This document shows positions 1-8,720 of a stretch of DNA of 64,000 bases, piece by piece. Numbering within the stretch: position 1 is the stretch's first letter; each line of letters starts with the position of its first letter. The stretch lies in the NCBI RefSeq assembly GCF_900105515.1, contig NZ_FNSY01000001.1, positions 4,700,001 through 4,764,000 on the forward strand. The letters are read 5' to 3'. Source of the DNA: Streptomyces sp. 2131.1 (GTDB lineage Bacteria > Actinomycetota > Actinomycetes > Streptomycetales > Streptomycetaceae). The notes below the pieces were generated by a model. It was given only the letters and a program-made list of their open reading frames with translations. It made no database searches and was not told where the DNA came from. A program made the translations under genes and the position numbers.

Positions 1-2
1 AG

Positions 3-1928
3 CGCTCACCGAGCGCCGTCGCCGACCGCATCAAGGTCCCCGCGCTCATCGTGCAGGGCCAGACCGACTCCCTCTTCCCGCTCGGCCAGGCCGACGCCAT
101 GGCCAAGGCCATCACCGCCAACGGCGCCCCCGTCTCCGTCGACTGGACGGCCGGCGGGCACGACGGGGGTGACCGGGAGACCGGCCGGGTACAGAAGAGG
201 ATCGGTTCCTGGTTCGACCGCTACCTGAAGGGGGAAGAGGGTGCCGACACCGGCCCCGCCTTCCGCGTCACCCGGACCGGCGGCATCGACTCCACCGACG
301 GCGCCGCCCTCACCCGCGGCGCGAGCGCCGGCACCTACCCCGGACTGCGCAGCGGCGGGCAGCCCGTCGAGCTGAGCGGCGACCCGCAGAAGATCAGCAA
401 CCCCGCGGGGGCCAGTCCGCCGTCCATCTCCGCCGTCCCCGGAGTCGGCGGCTCCATCTCCCAGCTCTCCACCCTCGGCGTCGGCCTCACCCTCGACTTC
501 CCGGGCCAGTACGCCCGCTTCGACTCCGCCCCGCTCACCACGGCACGCCGCATCACCGGCGCCCCGACCGTCCGGGTGACCGTCGAGGCCGATCACGGCG
601 ACGCGGTCCTGTTCGGCAAGGTGTACGACGTCTCGCCGGACGGGAAGCGGCAGGTGCTGCCCGCCCAGCTCGTCGCGCCCTACCGGATCACGCCCGCGCA
701 GCAGGGCAGGCCGGTCGAGCTGACGCTGCCCGCCGTCGACCACGAACTCGACGCGGGCCACCGCCTCCGCCTCGTCCTCGCCGCGACCGACCTCGGCTAC
801 GCGTCCCCCGCCGAGCCCGCCACGTACACCGTCTCCCTCGAAGGGCCGCTCACGCTCCCCACCGCGCCCGGCCTCGAAACCGCTTCGGCCGCGCTGCCCT
901 GGTGGACCTGGGGGCTGCCGGCCGTCGCGCTGGTGATCGCCGCCGCCCTGCTGCTCACCGCCCGCCGCCGTACCGCGACGCCCGCCCCCGACCCCGCGCT
1001 CCGTGACGTACCGCTCCGGATCACCGGCCTGTCGAAGAAGTACGCCAAGTCCTCGGACCGGTACGCGGTCCGCGACCTCTCCTTCCGCGTCGAGAAGGGG
1101 CAGGTGCTCGGCCTCCTGGGCCCGAACGGCGCCGGCAAGACCACCACCCTGCGCATGCTCATGGGGCTCATCACCCCCGACGACGGCGAGATCCGCGTCT
1201 TCGGGCGCGCCATCCGCCCCGGCGCGCCCGTCCTCTCCCGGGTCGGCTGCTTCGTCGAGGGCGCCGGCTTCCTCCCGCACCTGTCCGGCCGCGCCAACCT
1301 GGAGCTGTACTGGAAGGCCACCGGACGCCCCGACGAGGACGCCCGCATCGACGAGGCGCTGGAGATCGCCGGCCTCGGCGACGCCCTGGCCCGCGCCGTG
1401 CGCACGTACTCCCAGGGCATGCGGCAGCGGCTCGCCATCGCCCAGGCCATGCTCGGCATGCCGGACCTCCTCATCCTCGACGAGCCGACCAACGGCCTCG
1501 ACCCGCCGCAGATCCGCGAGATGCGGGACGTGATGATCCGGTACGCGGCCGGCGGCCGCACCGTGATCGTCTCCAGCCACCTCCTGTCCGAGGTCGAGCA
1601 GTCCTGCACGCACCTGGTCGTCATGGACCGCGGCCGGCTCGTCCAGGCGGGCCCCGTCGCCGAGATCACCGGCTCCGGCGACATGCTCCTGGTCACCACC
1701 GCCGACCCGCTCGCCGACCCCCTCGTGGAGAAGATCGCCGCCCTGCCGGGCATCGGTTCCGCCGTCCGCACCGACGACGGGCACGGGCTGCTCGTCCGGC
1801 TCGACGGGGCGACCTCGCCGCAGCTGATCGCCGAGCTGGTCCGCCTCGACGTGCCGCTGACGGGCGTCGGCCCGCACCGCCGCCTGGAGGACGCCTTCCT
1901 CACCCTGATCTCCGGAGGCTCCGCATGA
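3..1928 (+). CDS. Fused alpha/beta hydrolase (CocE/PepX type) - ABC transporter ATPase, 5' partial
   Basis: The reading frame is open from the first bases of the window, so the N-terminus lies upstream. The visible 641 residues begin in the last part of an alpha/beta-hydrolase fold: VPALIVQGQTD holds the usual acid residue and WTAGGHDGG the catalytic-type His. A jelly-roll domain like the PepX/CocE C-terminal domain follows to about nt 850. One hydrophobic helix (nt 895-965, WWTWGLPAVALVIAAALLL) leads into a complete ABC ATPase: Walker A GPNGAGKTT (nt 1120-1146), signature YSQGMRQ (near 1410) and Walker B LLILDEPTNGLD (near 1470). The next gene, a permease, overlaps by 4 nt (ATGA), so the two probably form one exporter. 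A secreted-type peptidase fold on the same chain as a cytoplasmic ATPase is unusual; with one helix between, the hydrolase should face outside. Substrate unknown. Confidence 0.85.
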   Translation, partial: RSPSAVADRIKVPALIVQGQTDSLFPLGQADAMAKAITANGAPVSVDWTAGGHDGGDRETGRVQKRIGSWFDRYLKGEEGADTGPAFRVTRTGGIDSTDGAALTRGASAGTYPGLRSGGQPVELSGDPQKISNPAGASPPSISAVPGVGGSISQLSTLGVGLTLDFPGQYARFDSAPLTTARRITGAPTVRVTVEADHGDAVLFGKVYDVSPDGKRQVLPAQLVAPYRITPAQQGRPVELTLPAVDHELDAGHRLRLVLAATDLGYASPAEPATYTVSLEGPLTLPTAPGLETASAALPWWTWGLPAVALVIAAALLLTARRRTATPAPDPALRDVPLRITGLSKKYAKSSDRYAVRDLSFRVEKGQVLGLLGPNGAGKTTTLRMLMGLITPDDGEIRVFGRAIRPGAPVLSRVGCFVEGAGFLPHLSGRANLELYWKATGRPDEDARIDEALEIAGLGDALARAVRTYSQGMRQRLAIAQAMLGMPDLLILDEPTNGLDPPQIREMRDVMIRYAAGGRTVIVSSHLLSEVEQSCTHLVVMDRGRLVQAGPVAEITGSGDMLLVTTADPLADPLVEKIAALPGIGSAVRTDDGHGLLVRLDGATSPQLIAELVRLDVPLTGVGPHRRLEDAFLTLISGGSA

Positions 1929-2803
1929 GTACCGCAGCCGACCTCGCCGCGGCCCCCGAGGCACCCGGCTACCGTGCCCGCCACACGCTGCCGCTGCATG
2001 TCGAGGCGGTACGACAGCTGCGCCGGCGCCGCACCCTGCTCATGGGCGGGGTGCTGGCCGCGCTGCCGTTCATCCTGATCACCGCGTTCGCCATCGGCGG
2101 CACCCCGGACGGCGGGCCCGGCGGCGACGGCCGGATCACGCTCATGGACACGGCGACCGCGTCCGCCGCGAACTTCGCCGCGACCTGCCTGTTCGTCTCG
2201 GCGGGCTTCCTGCTCGTCGTCCCGGTCGCGCTGTTCTGCGGCGACACCGTGGCCTCCGAGGCGAGCTGGTCCTCACTGCGCTACCTGCTGGCCGCGCCCG
2301 TGCCCCGGGCCAGGCTGCTGTGGAGCAAGCTCGTCGTCGCGCTGGGCTTCAGCCTCGCCGCGATGGTGCTGCTGCCGCTCGTCGCGCTCGCGGCCGGCGC
2401 GGCGGCGTACGGCTGGGGGCCGCTGGAACTGCCGACCGGAGGGGCGCTGGGCGCCGGGGACGCGGTGCCGCGCCTCGCGCTCGTCGTGGCGTTCGTCTTC
2501 GTGTCCCAGCTGGTGACCGCCGGGCTGGCGTTCTGGCTGTCCACGAAGACCGACGCCCCGCTCGGCGCGGTCGGCGGGGCGGTGGGGCTGACCATCGTCG
2601 GCAACGTGCTCGACGCCGTGACCGCCCTCGGCTCCTGGCGCGACTTCCTTCCGGCGCACTGGCAGTTCGCCTGGGCCGACGCGCTCCAGCCCTCCATCGA
2701 GTGGGGCGGCATGGCGAAGGGCTCGGCCGTATCGGTGACGTATGCCCTGATCCTGTTCGCTTTCGCCTTCCGCGGGTTCAGCCGTAAGGACATCGTGTCC
2801 TGA
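1925..2803 (+). CDS. ABC-2 type transporter permease
   Basis: This 292-residue integral membrane protein starts with an ATG that overlaps the stop codon of the preceding ABC ATPase, giving tight translational coupling. About six hydrophobic stretches can be seen, such as LLMGGVLAALPFILITAFAI near residue 40, LFVSAGFLLVVPVALF near 88 and AVGLTIVGNVLDAV near 220. The pattern and the sentence-like order (long first loop with a small soluble part, paired helices later) fit ABC-2 permeases that export lipids, peptides or drugs. It is the natural membrane partner of the ATPase half of the upstream fusion protein. The protein ends with a basic tail (FRGFSRKDIVS). The exported substrate cannot be told from sequence. 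Confidence 0.85.
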   Translation: MSTAADLAAAPEAPGYRARHTLPLHVEAVRQLRRRRTLLMGGVLAALPFILITAFAIGGTPDGGPGGDGRITLMDTATASAANFAATCLFVSAGFLLVVPVALFCGDTVASEASWSSLRYLLAAPVPRARLLWSKLVVALGFSLAAMVLLPLVALAAGAAAYGWGPLELPTGGALGAGDAVPRLALVVAFVFVSQLVTAGLAFWLSTKTDAPLGAVGGAVGLTIVGNVLDAVTALGSWRDFLPAHWQFAWADALQPSIEWGGMAKGSAVSVTYALILFAFAFRGFSRKDIVS

Positions 2804-2935
2804 CCTTGACATTCCGCCGCCGTACCGCCCGTTGTTGCCGCATCGAGATCGTTCCGCAACACCTTCGTCGGGTCCGGGCCGCCCCTTCGCGCGTCACATT
2901 CACAAGTGCTGACGTGACGAGACAGGGGGTACGGC

Positions 2936-4507
2936 ATGGAACACCGCACACGGAGGTACCGCGGCGCAGTCGGGCTGGTGCTCGCGGCCGGAGTGCTGCT
3001 CACCGGCTGTTCGGGGGAGGGCGGCGGCGGGGGCGAGTCGACCTCCGACCAGCGGCGCGCGGGGGCGCCCGCACCGGCCTACACCGGCGGGGCGAAGGAA
3101 GACGCGAAGGACGGGGACGGCGCGGACCGGCTCAAGGAGTCCGCCCCGCCCGACTACCTCTCCACCTTCGCGCTGGACGTCGACACCGCCTCGTACGGCT
3201 ACGCCCGCCGCACCCTCGACGACGGCCGGCTGCCCGGCCCGGAGACCGTGCGGCCCGAGGAGTTCGTCAACAGCTTCCGCCAGGGCTACCACCGCCCCAC
3301 GGGCAACGGCTTCTCGGTCTCCGTGGATGGTGCCAGGGCCGCCGGCGAGGAGGGGGACTGGTCGCTCGTCCGGGTCGGCCTCGCCACCAAGGCCGCGCCC
3401 ACCACGGCCGAACGGCCCCCGGCCGCCCTGACCTTCGTGGTCGACGTCTCCGGCTCGATGAACTCGCCCGACCGCCTCGGCCTGGTCAAGACCTCGCTCG
3501 GCATCCTCACCGGCGAACTGCGCGACGACGACTCGATCAGCCTGGTCACCTTCAGCGACGAGGCGGAGACCGTCCTGCCCATGACCCGGCTGAGCGGCCA
3601 CCGCGGCAGGATCCGCGACGCGGTCGACTCCCTGGAACCCGCCGAGTCCACCAACGTGGGGGCGGGCATCGAGCGCGGTTACGAGGAAGCGGTGGAGGGC
3701 CGCCGCAAGGGCGCCAACAACCGCGTCGTCCTGCTCTCCGACGCGCTGGCCAACACCGGTGACACCGACGCCGACGACATCCTCGAACGGATCGACTCCG
3801 CCCGCCGCGAGTACGGCATCACCCTGTTCGGCGTGGGCGTCGGCAGCGACTACGGCGACGCGTTCATGGAGGAGCTGACCAACAAGGGCGACGGCCACAC
3901 CACGTACATCGCCGACGAGGAGCAGGCCCGCAAGGTCTTCGTCGACCAGCTCCCCGCCCACCTCGAACTGACCGCCCGGGACGCCAAGGCACAGGTCGCC
4001 TTCGACCCGAAGACCGTCGAGAAGTTCAAGCTCATCGGCTACGAGGACCGCAAGGTCGCCGACGACGACTTCCGCGACGACACCGTGGACGGCGGTGAGG
4101 TGGGCCCCGGCCACACCGTCACCGCTCTGTACGCGGTGCACCTGCGCGACGGCGCCTCCGGCCATGTCGCCACCGCGACCGTGCGCTGGCTCGACCCGAA
4201 GACCCGTACCCCGCACGAGAAGACCGGCTCCGTGGCGACCGGCGCGGTCACCGGCAAGCTGTGGGGCGGCCGGAGCACCCGGCTCCAGGTCACGGCGGTG
4301 GCCGCCTACTTCGCGGAGTACCTGCGCGGCACCGGCCTGCCCGGCGCGCCGGGCCTCGGTGAACTCGCCGGCCGGGCCGAGAAGCTGGCCGCGAGCACGG
4401 AGGACACCTCGGTCACGAAGCTGGCCGACGCGATCGTCCGCGCGGAGCGGCTGAAGGGCGGGGCCCGCGAGGACGGGACGGGCGCGGAAGAGGGCGAGAT
4501 GGACTGA
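2936..4507 (+). CDS. VWA domain lipoprotein (YfbK/DUF3520 type)
   Basis: The 523-residue product begins with a lipoprotein signal peptide (hydrophobic GLVLAAGVLLTGC, Cys near residue 23), then a Gly/Ser linker. Residues about 60-125 match the VWF-A-associated N-terminal domain (DVDTASYGYARRTL). A VWA domain follows with an intact MIDAS motif DVSGSMNS near residue 167 and later the conserved Thr and Asp region. The C-terminal part (about 330-500) corresponds to DUF3520. Full-length for the family. It should be anchored on the outer face of the membrane and bind a divalent-metal-dependent partner; the partner is unknown. ATG 2936 is chosen because a purine-rich GGGGG stretch lies 8 nt upstream. 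A hairpin terminator follows at 4515-4546, so it is probably a single-gene unit. Confidence 0.88.
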   Translation: MEHRTRRYRGAVGLVLAAGVLLTGCSGEGGGGGESTSDQRRAGAPAPAYTGGAKEDAKDGDGADRLKESAPPDYLSTFALDVDTASYGYARRTLDDGRLPGPETVRPEEFVNSFRQGYHRPTGNGFSVSVDGARAAGEEGDWSLVRVGLATKAAPTTAERPPAALTFVVDVSGSMNSPDRLGLVKTSLGILTGELRDDDSISLVTFSDEAETVLPMTRLSGHRGRIRDAVDSLEPAESTNVGAGIERGYEEAVEGRRKGANNRVVLLSDALANTGDTDADDILERIDSARREYGITLFGVGVGSDYGDAFMEELTNKGDGHTTYIADEEQARKVFVDQLPAHLELTARDAKAQVAFDPKTVEKFKLIGYEDRKVADDDFRDDTVDGGEVGPGHTVTALYAVHLRDGASGHVATATVRWLDPKTRTPHEKTGSVATGAVTGKLWGGRSTRLQVTAVAAYFAEYLRGTGLPGAPGLGELAGRAEKLAASTEDTSVTKLADAIVRAERLKGGAREDGTGAEEGEMD

Positions 4508-4514
4508 CGGGACC

Positions 4515-4546
4515 GGGGCGGCCGGCGCGCTCGCACCGGCCGCCCC
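4515..4546 (+). terminator. Hairpin terminator after the VWA lipoprotein gene
   Basis: An 11-bp perfect stem (GGGGCGGCCGG / CCGGCCGCCCC) with a 10-nt loop starts 8 nt after the stop codon. Like many Streptomyces terminators it has no clear U tract. Confidence 0.7.
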
Positions 4547-4619
4547 GCGACCCCAACGGTGCGCACGCGTCTGCGAATTGCCGCGACGCGTGCGCCCGTA
4601 CCGGGCCATGATGGGCCCC

Positions 4620-5066
4620 ATGGCATCCCTGTTCCTGACCCTCGCCGTGATCACGACCGGCCTCTACGCCGGATTCCTGCTGACCTTCCTCATCGCGGTG
4701 ATGCCCGGTCTGGCCGTCCTGCCCGACGGCGGCTTCACCGCCGCGATGCGCCGCTTCAACGAGAAGGTCCCCGGCCCGGCCTTCCTGGTGCTCTTCCTGG
4801 GCGTCATCGCGTTCCCGGCCGTCCCGGTGTTCACGGAGGCCGGCGAGGACACCTGGCCCCTGCTGATCGCCGCCCTGGCCTGCGCCGTCGCCTCGCACCT
4901 GATCACGATCGCGGGCAACATCCCGCTGAACAACGCGCTCGCCGCGTCCGAGGGCGGCGACGACACGGAGGCCCGCACGGCGTTCGAAACCCGCTGGAAT
5001 GCCTTGCACCGCGTGCGTACGGTGCTGTCCCTGGCGGCTTTCGCGCTGCTGGCGGTGGCGGCGTAG
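4620..5066 (+). CDS. DUF1772 family four-helix membrane protein
   Basis: The product is a 148-residue membrane protein with about four hydrophobic helices: LTLAVITTGLYAGFLLTFLIAVM at the N-terminus, PAFLVLFLGVIAFPAVPVF near residue 55, LLIAALACAVASHLITIAGN near 80 and VLSLAAFALLAVAA at the end. The helix-2/3 pattern with NIPLNNAL near residue 100 is typical of DUF1772, an anthrone-oxygenase-like family whose members are mostly uncharacterised. Three in-frame ATGs occur at 4608, 4611 and 4620; 4620 is preferred because it places the hydrophobic helix directly at the N-terminus, but no convincing ribosome site precedes any of them, so a leaderless transcript is possible. It lies 48 nt before tyrZ on the same strand. 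Confidence 0.75.
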   Translation: MASLFLTLAVITTGLYAGFLLTFLIAVMPGLAVLPDGGFTAAMRRFNEKVPGPAFLVLFLGVIAFPAVPVFTEAGEDTWPLLIAALACAVASHLITIAGNIPLNNALAASEGGDDTEARTAFETRWNALHRVRTVLSLAAFALLAVAA

Positions 5067-5114
5067 AGCGTGGCTCGTCGCTTCGGCGGAACTTCGATCC
5101 ACGCAGGAGTCCCC

Positions 5115-6530
<1,416 letters not shown>

Positions 6531-6545
6531 CGACGCACCCGGCCG

Positions 6546-6587
6546 GCGCCGGACCGTCCTCCTGGTCGCATGGGGCCGGTCCGGCGC
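6546..6587 (+). terminator. Terminator of tyrZ
   Basis: An 11-bp perfect stem (GCGCCGGACCG / CGGTCCGGCGC) with a 20-nt loop starts 16 nt after the tyrZ stop codon and ends in CTTA. Confidence 0.7.
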
Positions 6588-6633
6588 TTACGTCGCTGCT
6601 ACGCCTCGCTCGGTAATGTGCCGCCGACCAGCG

Positions 6634-6662
6634 AAAAGGCCCTCCGGGGTGGAGGGCCTCGT
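6634..6662 (-). terminator. Terminator of tRNA-Arg (possibly bidirectional)
   Basis: A 9-bp perfect stem (AGGCCCTCC / GGAGGGCCT, 6637-6659) with a 5-nt loop is followed on the minus strand by TTTT. This is the best orthodox intrinsic terminator in the window and sits 17 nt downstream of the minus-strand tRNA. Confidence 0.8.
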
Positions 6663-6678
6663 TGTGGTGCGATCTGTG

Positions 6679-6751
6679 TGCCCCCGGCAGGACTCGAACC
6701 TGCGGCCAAGCGCTTAGAAGGCGCCTGCTCTATCCACTGAGCTACGGGGGC
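6679..6751 (-). tRNA. tRNA-Arg (anticodon TCT)
   Basis: The minus strand reads GCCCCCG (acceptor, 6751-6745), TAGCTCAGTGGATAGAGCA (D arm), an anticodon loop CTTCTAA with anticodon TCT, and GGTTCGAGTCC (T arm), ending in CGGGGGC plus discriminator A at 6679. All four stems pair and the length is 73 nt without CCA, which is not encoded. TCT reads AGA, a rare codon in a genome of this GC content. Confidence 0.95.
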
Positions 6752-7061
6752 CGGGTGGTGGCTGCGGTGCCGGGAGCCCCGGGACCGGGCGGTCCGTGAC
6801 CTTGCCGGGACAAGGATAGGGCTCCGAATGGCTCGACCTCGTTGCTTCACCTGCGTGGCACGATGTGGAGGTTCGGTGAAGCGAGACGATAATCGCAGGT
6901 GGGCACGGATCATGCACCGCTTTTGACGCTTCACGCCTCGGGTGTTGTGCACTCGTTATGCCTGCGCCCCCCTCGTCACCCCTGTCCGGACGGGGGAACC
7001 GGCGCGCAGAAGTGGCTATACGCTTCAAAAGGGCTCCAAAATTGGGCATTCTTCGCATGTG
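6752..7061. other. Intergenic region between divergent tRNA-Arg and dynA
   Basis: This 310-nt stretch must hold the promoters of the minus-strand tRNA and of dynA. A TATACG sequence at about 7017-7022 is a possible -10 for dynA but no convincing -35 partner is seen. Nothing else was recognised. Confidence 0.4.
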
Positions 7062-8720
7062 GTGACCTTGGACGTACGGCCTCAGCTCATCGACGCACTC
7101 TCCGCCCTGCGCGACTGTGTCGCCGCCGTGCGTCTCCCACTTCCGCTCCCAGGGGCTCTTCGCGCCAGGCAGACCCGGATCGAGCTGCTCGCCCAGCTCG
7201 ACGACTATCTGCTGCCCCGGCTCAAGGACCCCGACGCGCCCCTGCTCGCCGTCATCGGCGGATCGACCGGTGCCGGCAAGTCGACGCTCGTCAACTCCCT
7301 CGTGGGTCGCAGGGTCAGCGAGGCCGGGGTGCTCCGGCCCACCACCCGCACGCCCGTCCTGGTGTGCCACCCGGACGACCAGCACTGGTTCGCGGGCGTA
7401 CGGGTGCTGCCGCAGCTCACCCGGGTCTGGCTGTCGCCCGATGAGTACGCCGATCCCGGCCAGTGCGACGACCTCGACGGCCCCGACGGCAACGCCGCGG
7501 AGGAGGGCACCGCGCTGCGCGTCGAGACCGCTCCCGGGCTGCCCCGCGGGCTCGCCCTGCTGGACGCCCCCGACATCGACTCCCTCGTCGTGCGCAACCG
7601 GGTCCTGGCAGCCGAGCTCATCTGCGCCGCCGACATCTGGGTGATGGTCACCACCGCCTCGCGGTACGCCGACGCCGTGCCCTGGCACCTGCTGCGTACC
7701 GCCAAGGAGTACAACGCCTCGCTCGTCACCGTCCTCGACCGCGTCCCGCACCAGGTGATCGCCGAGGTCTCCCGGCAGTACGGCGCCCTGCTCGCCAAGG
7801 CGGGCCTCGGCGAGGTGCCCCGGTTCACCATCCCCGAACTCCCCGAATCGGCGGGCGGCGGCAGCGGCCTGCTGCCCACCACCGCGGTCGCCCCGCTGCG
7901 CGCCTGGCTCGCCCACCGCGCGCAGGACCCGGCGGCCCGTCAGCAGGCGGTCGGCCGGACTGCCTCGGGCGTCATCGAATCCCTGAACGTCCGGATGCCC
8001 GCGCTCGCCGGGGCCGTCGCCGCCCAGTACGCGGCCGCCGTACGGCTCACGGGTGTCGTCGAGGAGGCGTACGGGAAGGAGGGCGCCCGCCTCCGCCGAA
8101 GGCTCAAGAACGGCGGCGCGCTCGCCGGCGACGCCCGGACCCGCTGGCGCGGCTACCCCACGTACAGCAGCTCCGAGGAAGTGCTCGACGCGCTCGTCGA
8201 GAGCCTGGCCGCGCTCCTGGAGTGCGCCGTCGCCGCCGCCGACGAGCAGATCCGTACCGTCTGGCGCCGCGAACCCGCCGCCTCGGCCTTCGCCTTCGAA
8301 GCAGCGGGCCGCGAGGAGGGCGGCTGGGGACCGGCCGAGGACATCCGGGGCCGGATCGACATGACCGTACGCAGGTGGCGCCGGATCCTGGAGGAACTGG
8401 CCGAGGAGGAGCTGCGCCTGATGGAGCGCAACACCGCCCCGGACCCCGAGACCGTCGCCGCACTGCTGGCCGCGGCCCTGCTCGGCGGCCGCCGCGCCCG
8501 CACCGCGGGCGAACAACTCGCCGAACGCATCGGCGCGCAGGGCGCGCTGCGGCTGCGCGACAAGGGCGGCGCGCTGCTCACCAACTGTCTCGACCACGTG
8601 CTGAACGGCGAACGCGACCGGCGGCTCGCGCCCCTGGACTCCCTCGACGTGGCCCCCGAACCGCAGGCCGAACTGATCGCCGCACTGTCCCTACTGCAGA
8701 AGGAGAGGTGGCAGCGATGA
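7062..8720 (+). CDS. dynA: Dynamin-like GTPase DynA
   Basis: The 552-residue protein has an N-terminal GTPase domain with P-loop GGSTGAGKST (residues about 66-75), switch region TTRTPV, a G3 motif LLDAPDID and a G4-like VTVLDRVP, followed by a long helical region. No clear transmembrane helix is seen, so it should be cytosolic or peripheral. Gene order (soluble dynamin, then membrane-bound dynamin, then ssbB) and domain make-up match the DynA/DynB pair that stabilises FtsZ rings during Streptomyces sporulation septation. The start is uncertain: GTG codons at 7059 and 7062 and TTG at 7068 are in frame and none has a good ribosome site. The stop overlaps dynB by 4 nt. Confidence 0.82.
   Translation: MTLDVRPQLIDALSALRDCVAAVRLPLPLPGALRARQTRIELLAQLDDYLLPRLKDPDAPLLAVIGGSTGAGKSTLVNSLVGRRVSEAGVLRPTTRTPVLVCHPDDQHWFAGVRVLPQLTRVWLSPDEYADPGQCDDLDGPDGNAAEEGTALRVETAPGLPRGLALLDAPDIDSLVVRNRVLAAELICAADIWVMVTTASRYADAVPWHLLRTAKEYNASLVTVLDRVPHQVIAEVSRQYGALLAKAGLGEVPRFTIPELPESAGGGSGLLPTTAVAPLRAWLAHRAQDPAARQQAVGRTASGVIESLNVRMPALAGAVAAQYAAAVRLTGVVEEAYGKEGARLRRRLKNGGALAGDARTRWRGYPTYSSSEEVLDALVESLAALLECAVAAADEQIRTVWRREPAASAFAFEAAGREEGGWGPAEDIRGRIDMTVRRWRRILEELAEEELRLMERNTAPDPETVAALLAAALLGGRRARTAGEQLAERIGAQGALRLRDKGGALLTNCLDHVLNGERDRRLAPLDSLDVAPEPQAELIAALSLLQKERWQR

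Noticed and set aside
6..1964. Long antisense reading frame over the hydrolase-ABC gene, and similar long frames over tyrZ, dynB, the PknG-like kinase, pepN and the S8 protease
   Set aside because: They mirror codon bias of the true gene on the other strand, show no family motifs and are Arg/Gly/Ala-rich as expected for shadows.
5067..5114. T-box riboswitch before tyrZ
   Set aside because: The spacer is only 48 nt and holds no T-box sequence or specifier hairpin.
6599..6952. Minus-strand reading frame containing PVAQWIEQAPSKRLAAGSSPAGGTQ
   Set aside because: It is the translation of tRNA-Arg(TCT) on the same strand, a common false gene in GC-rich genomes.
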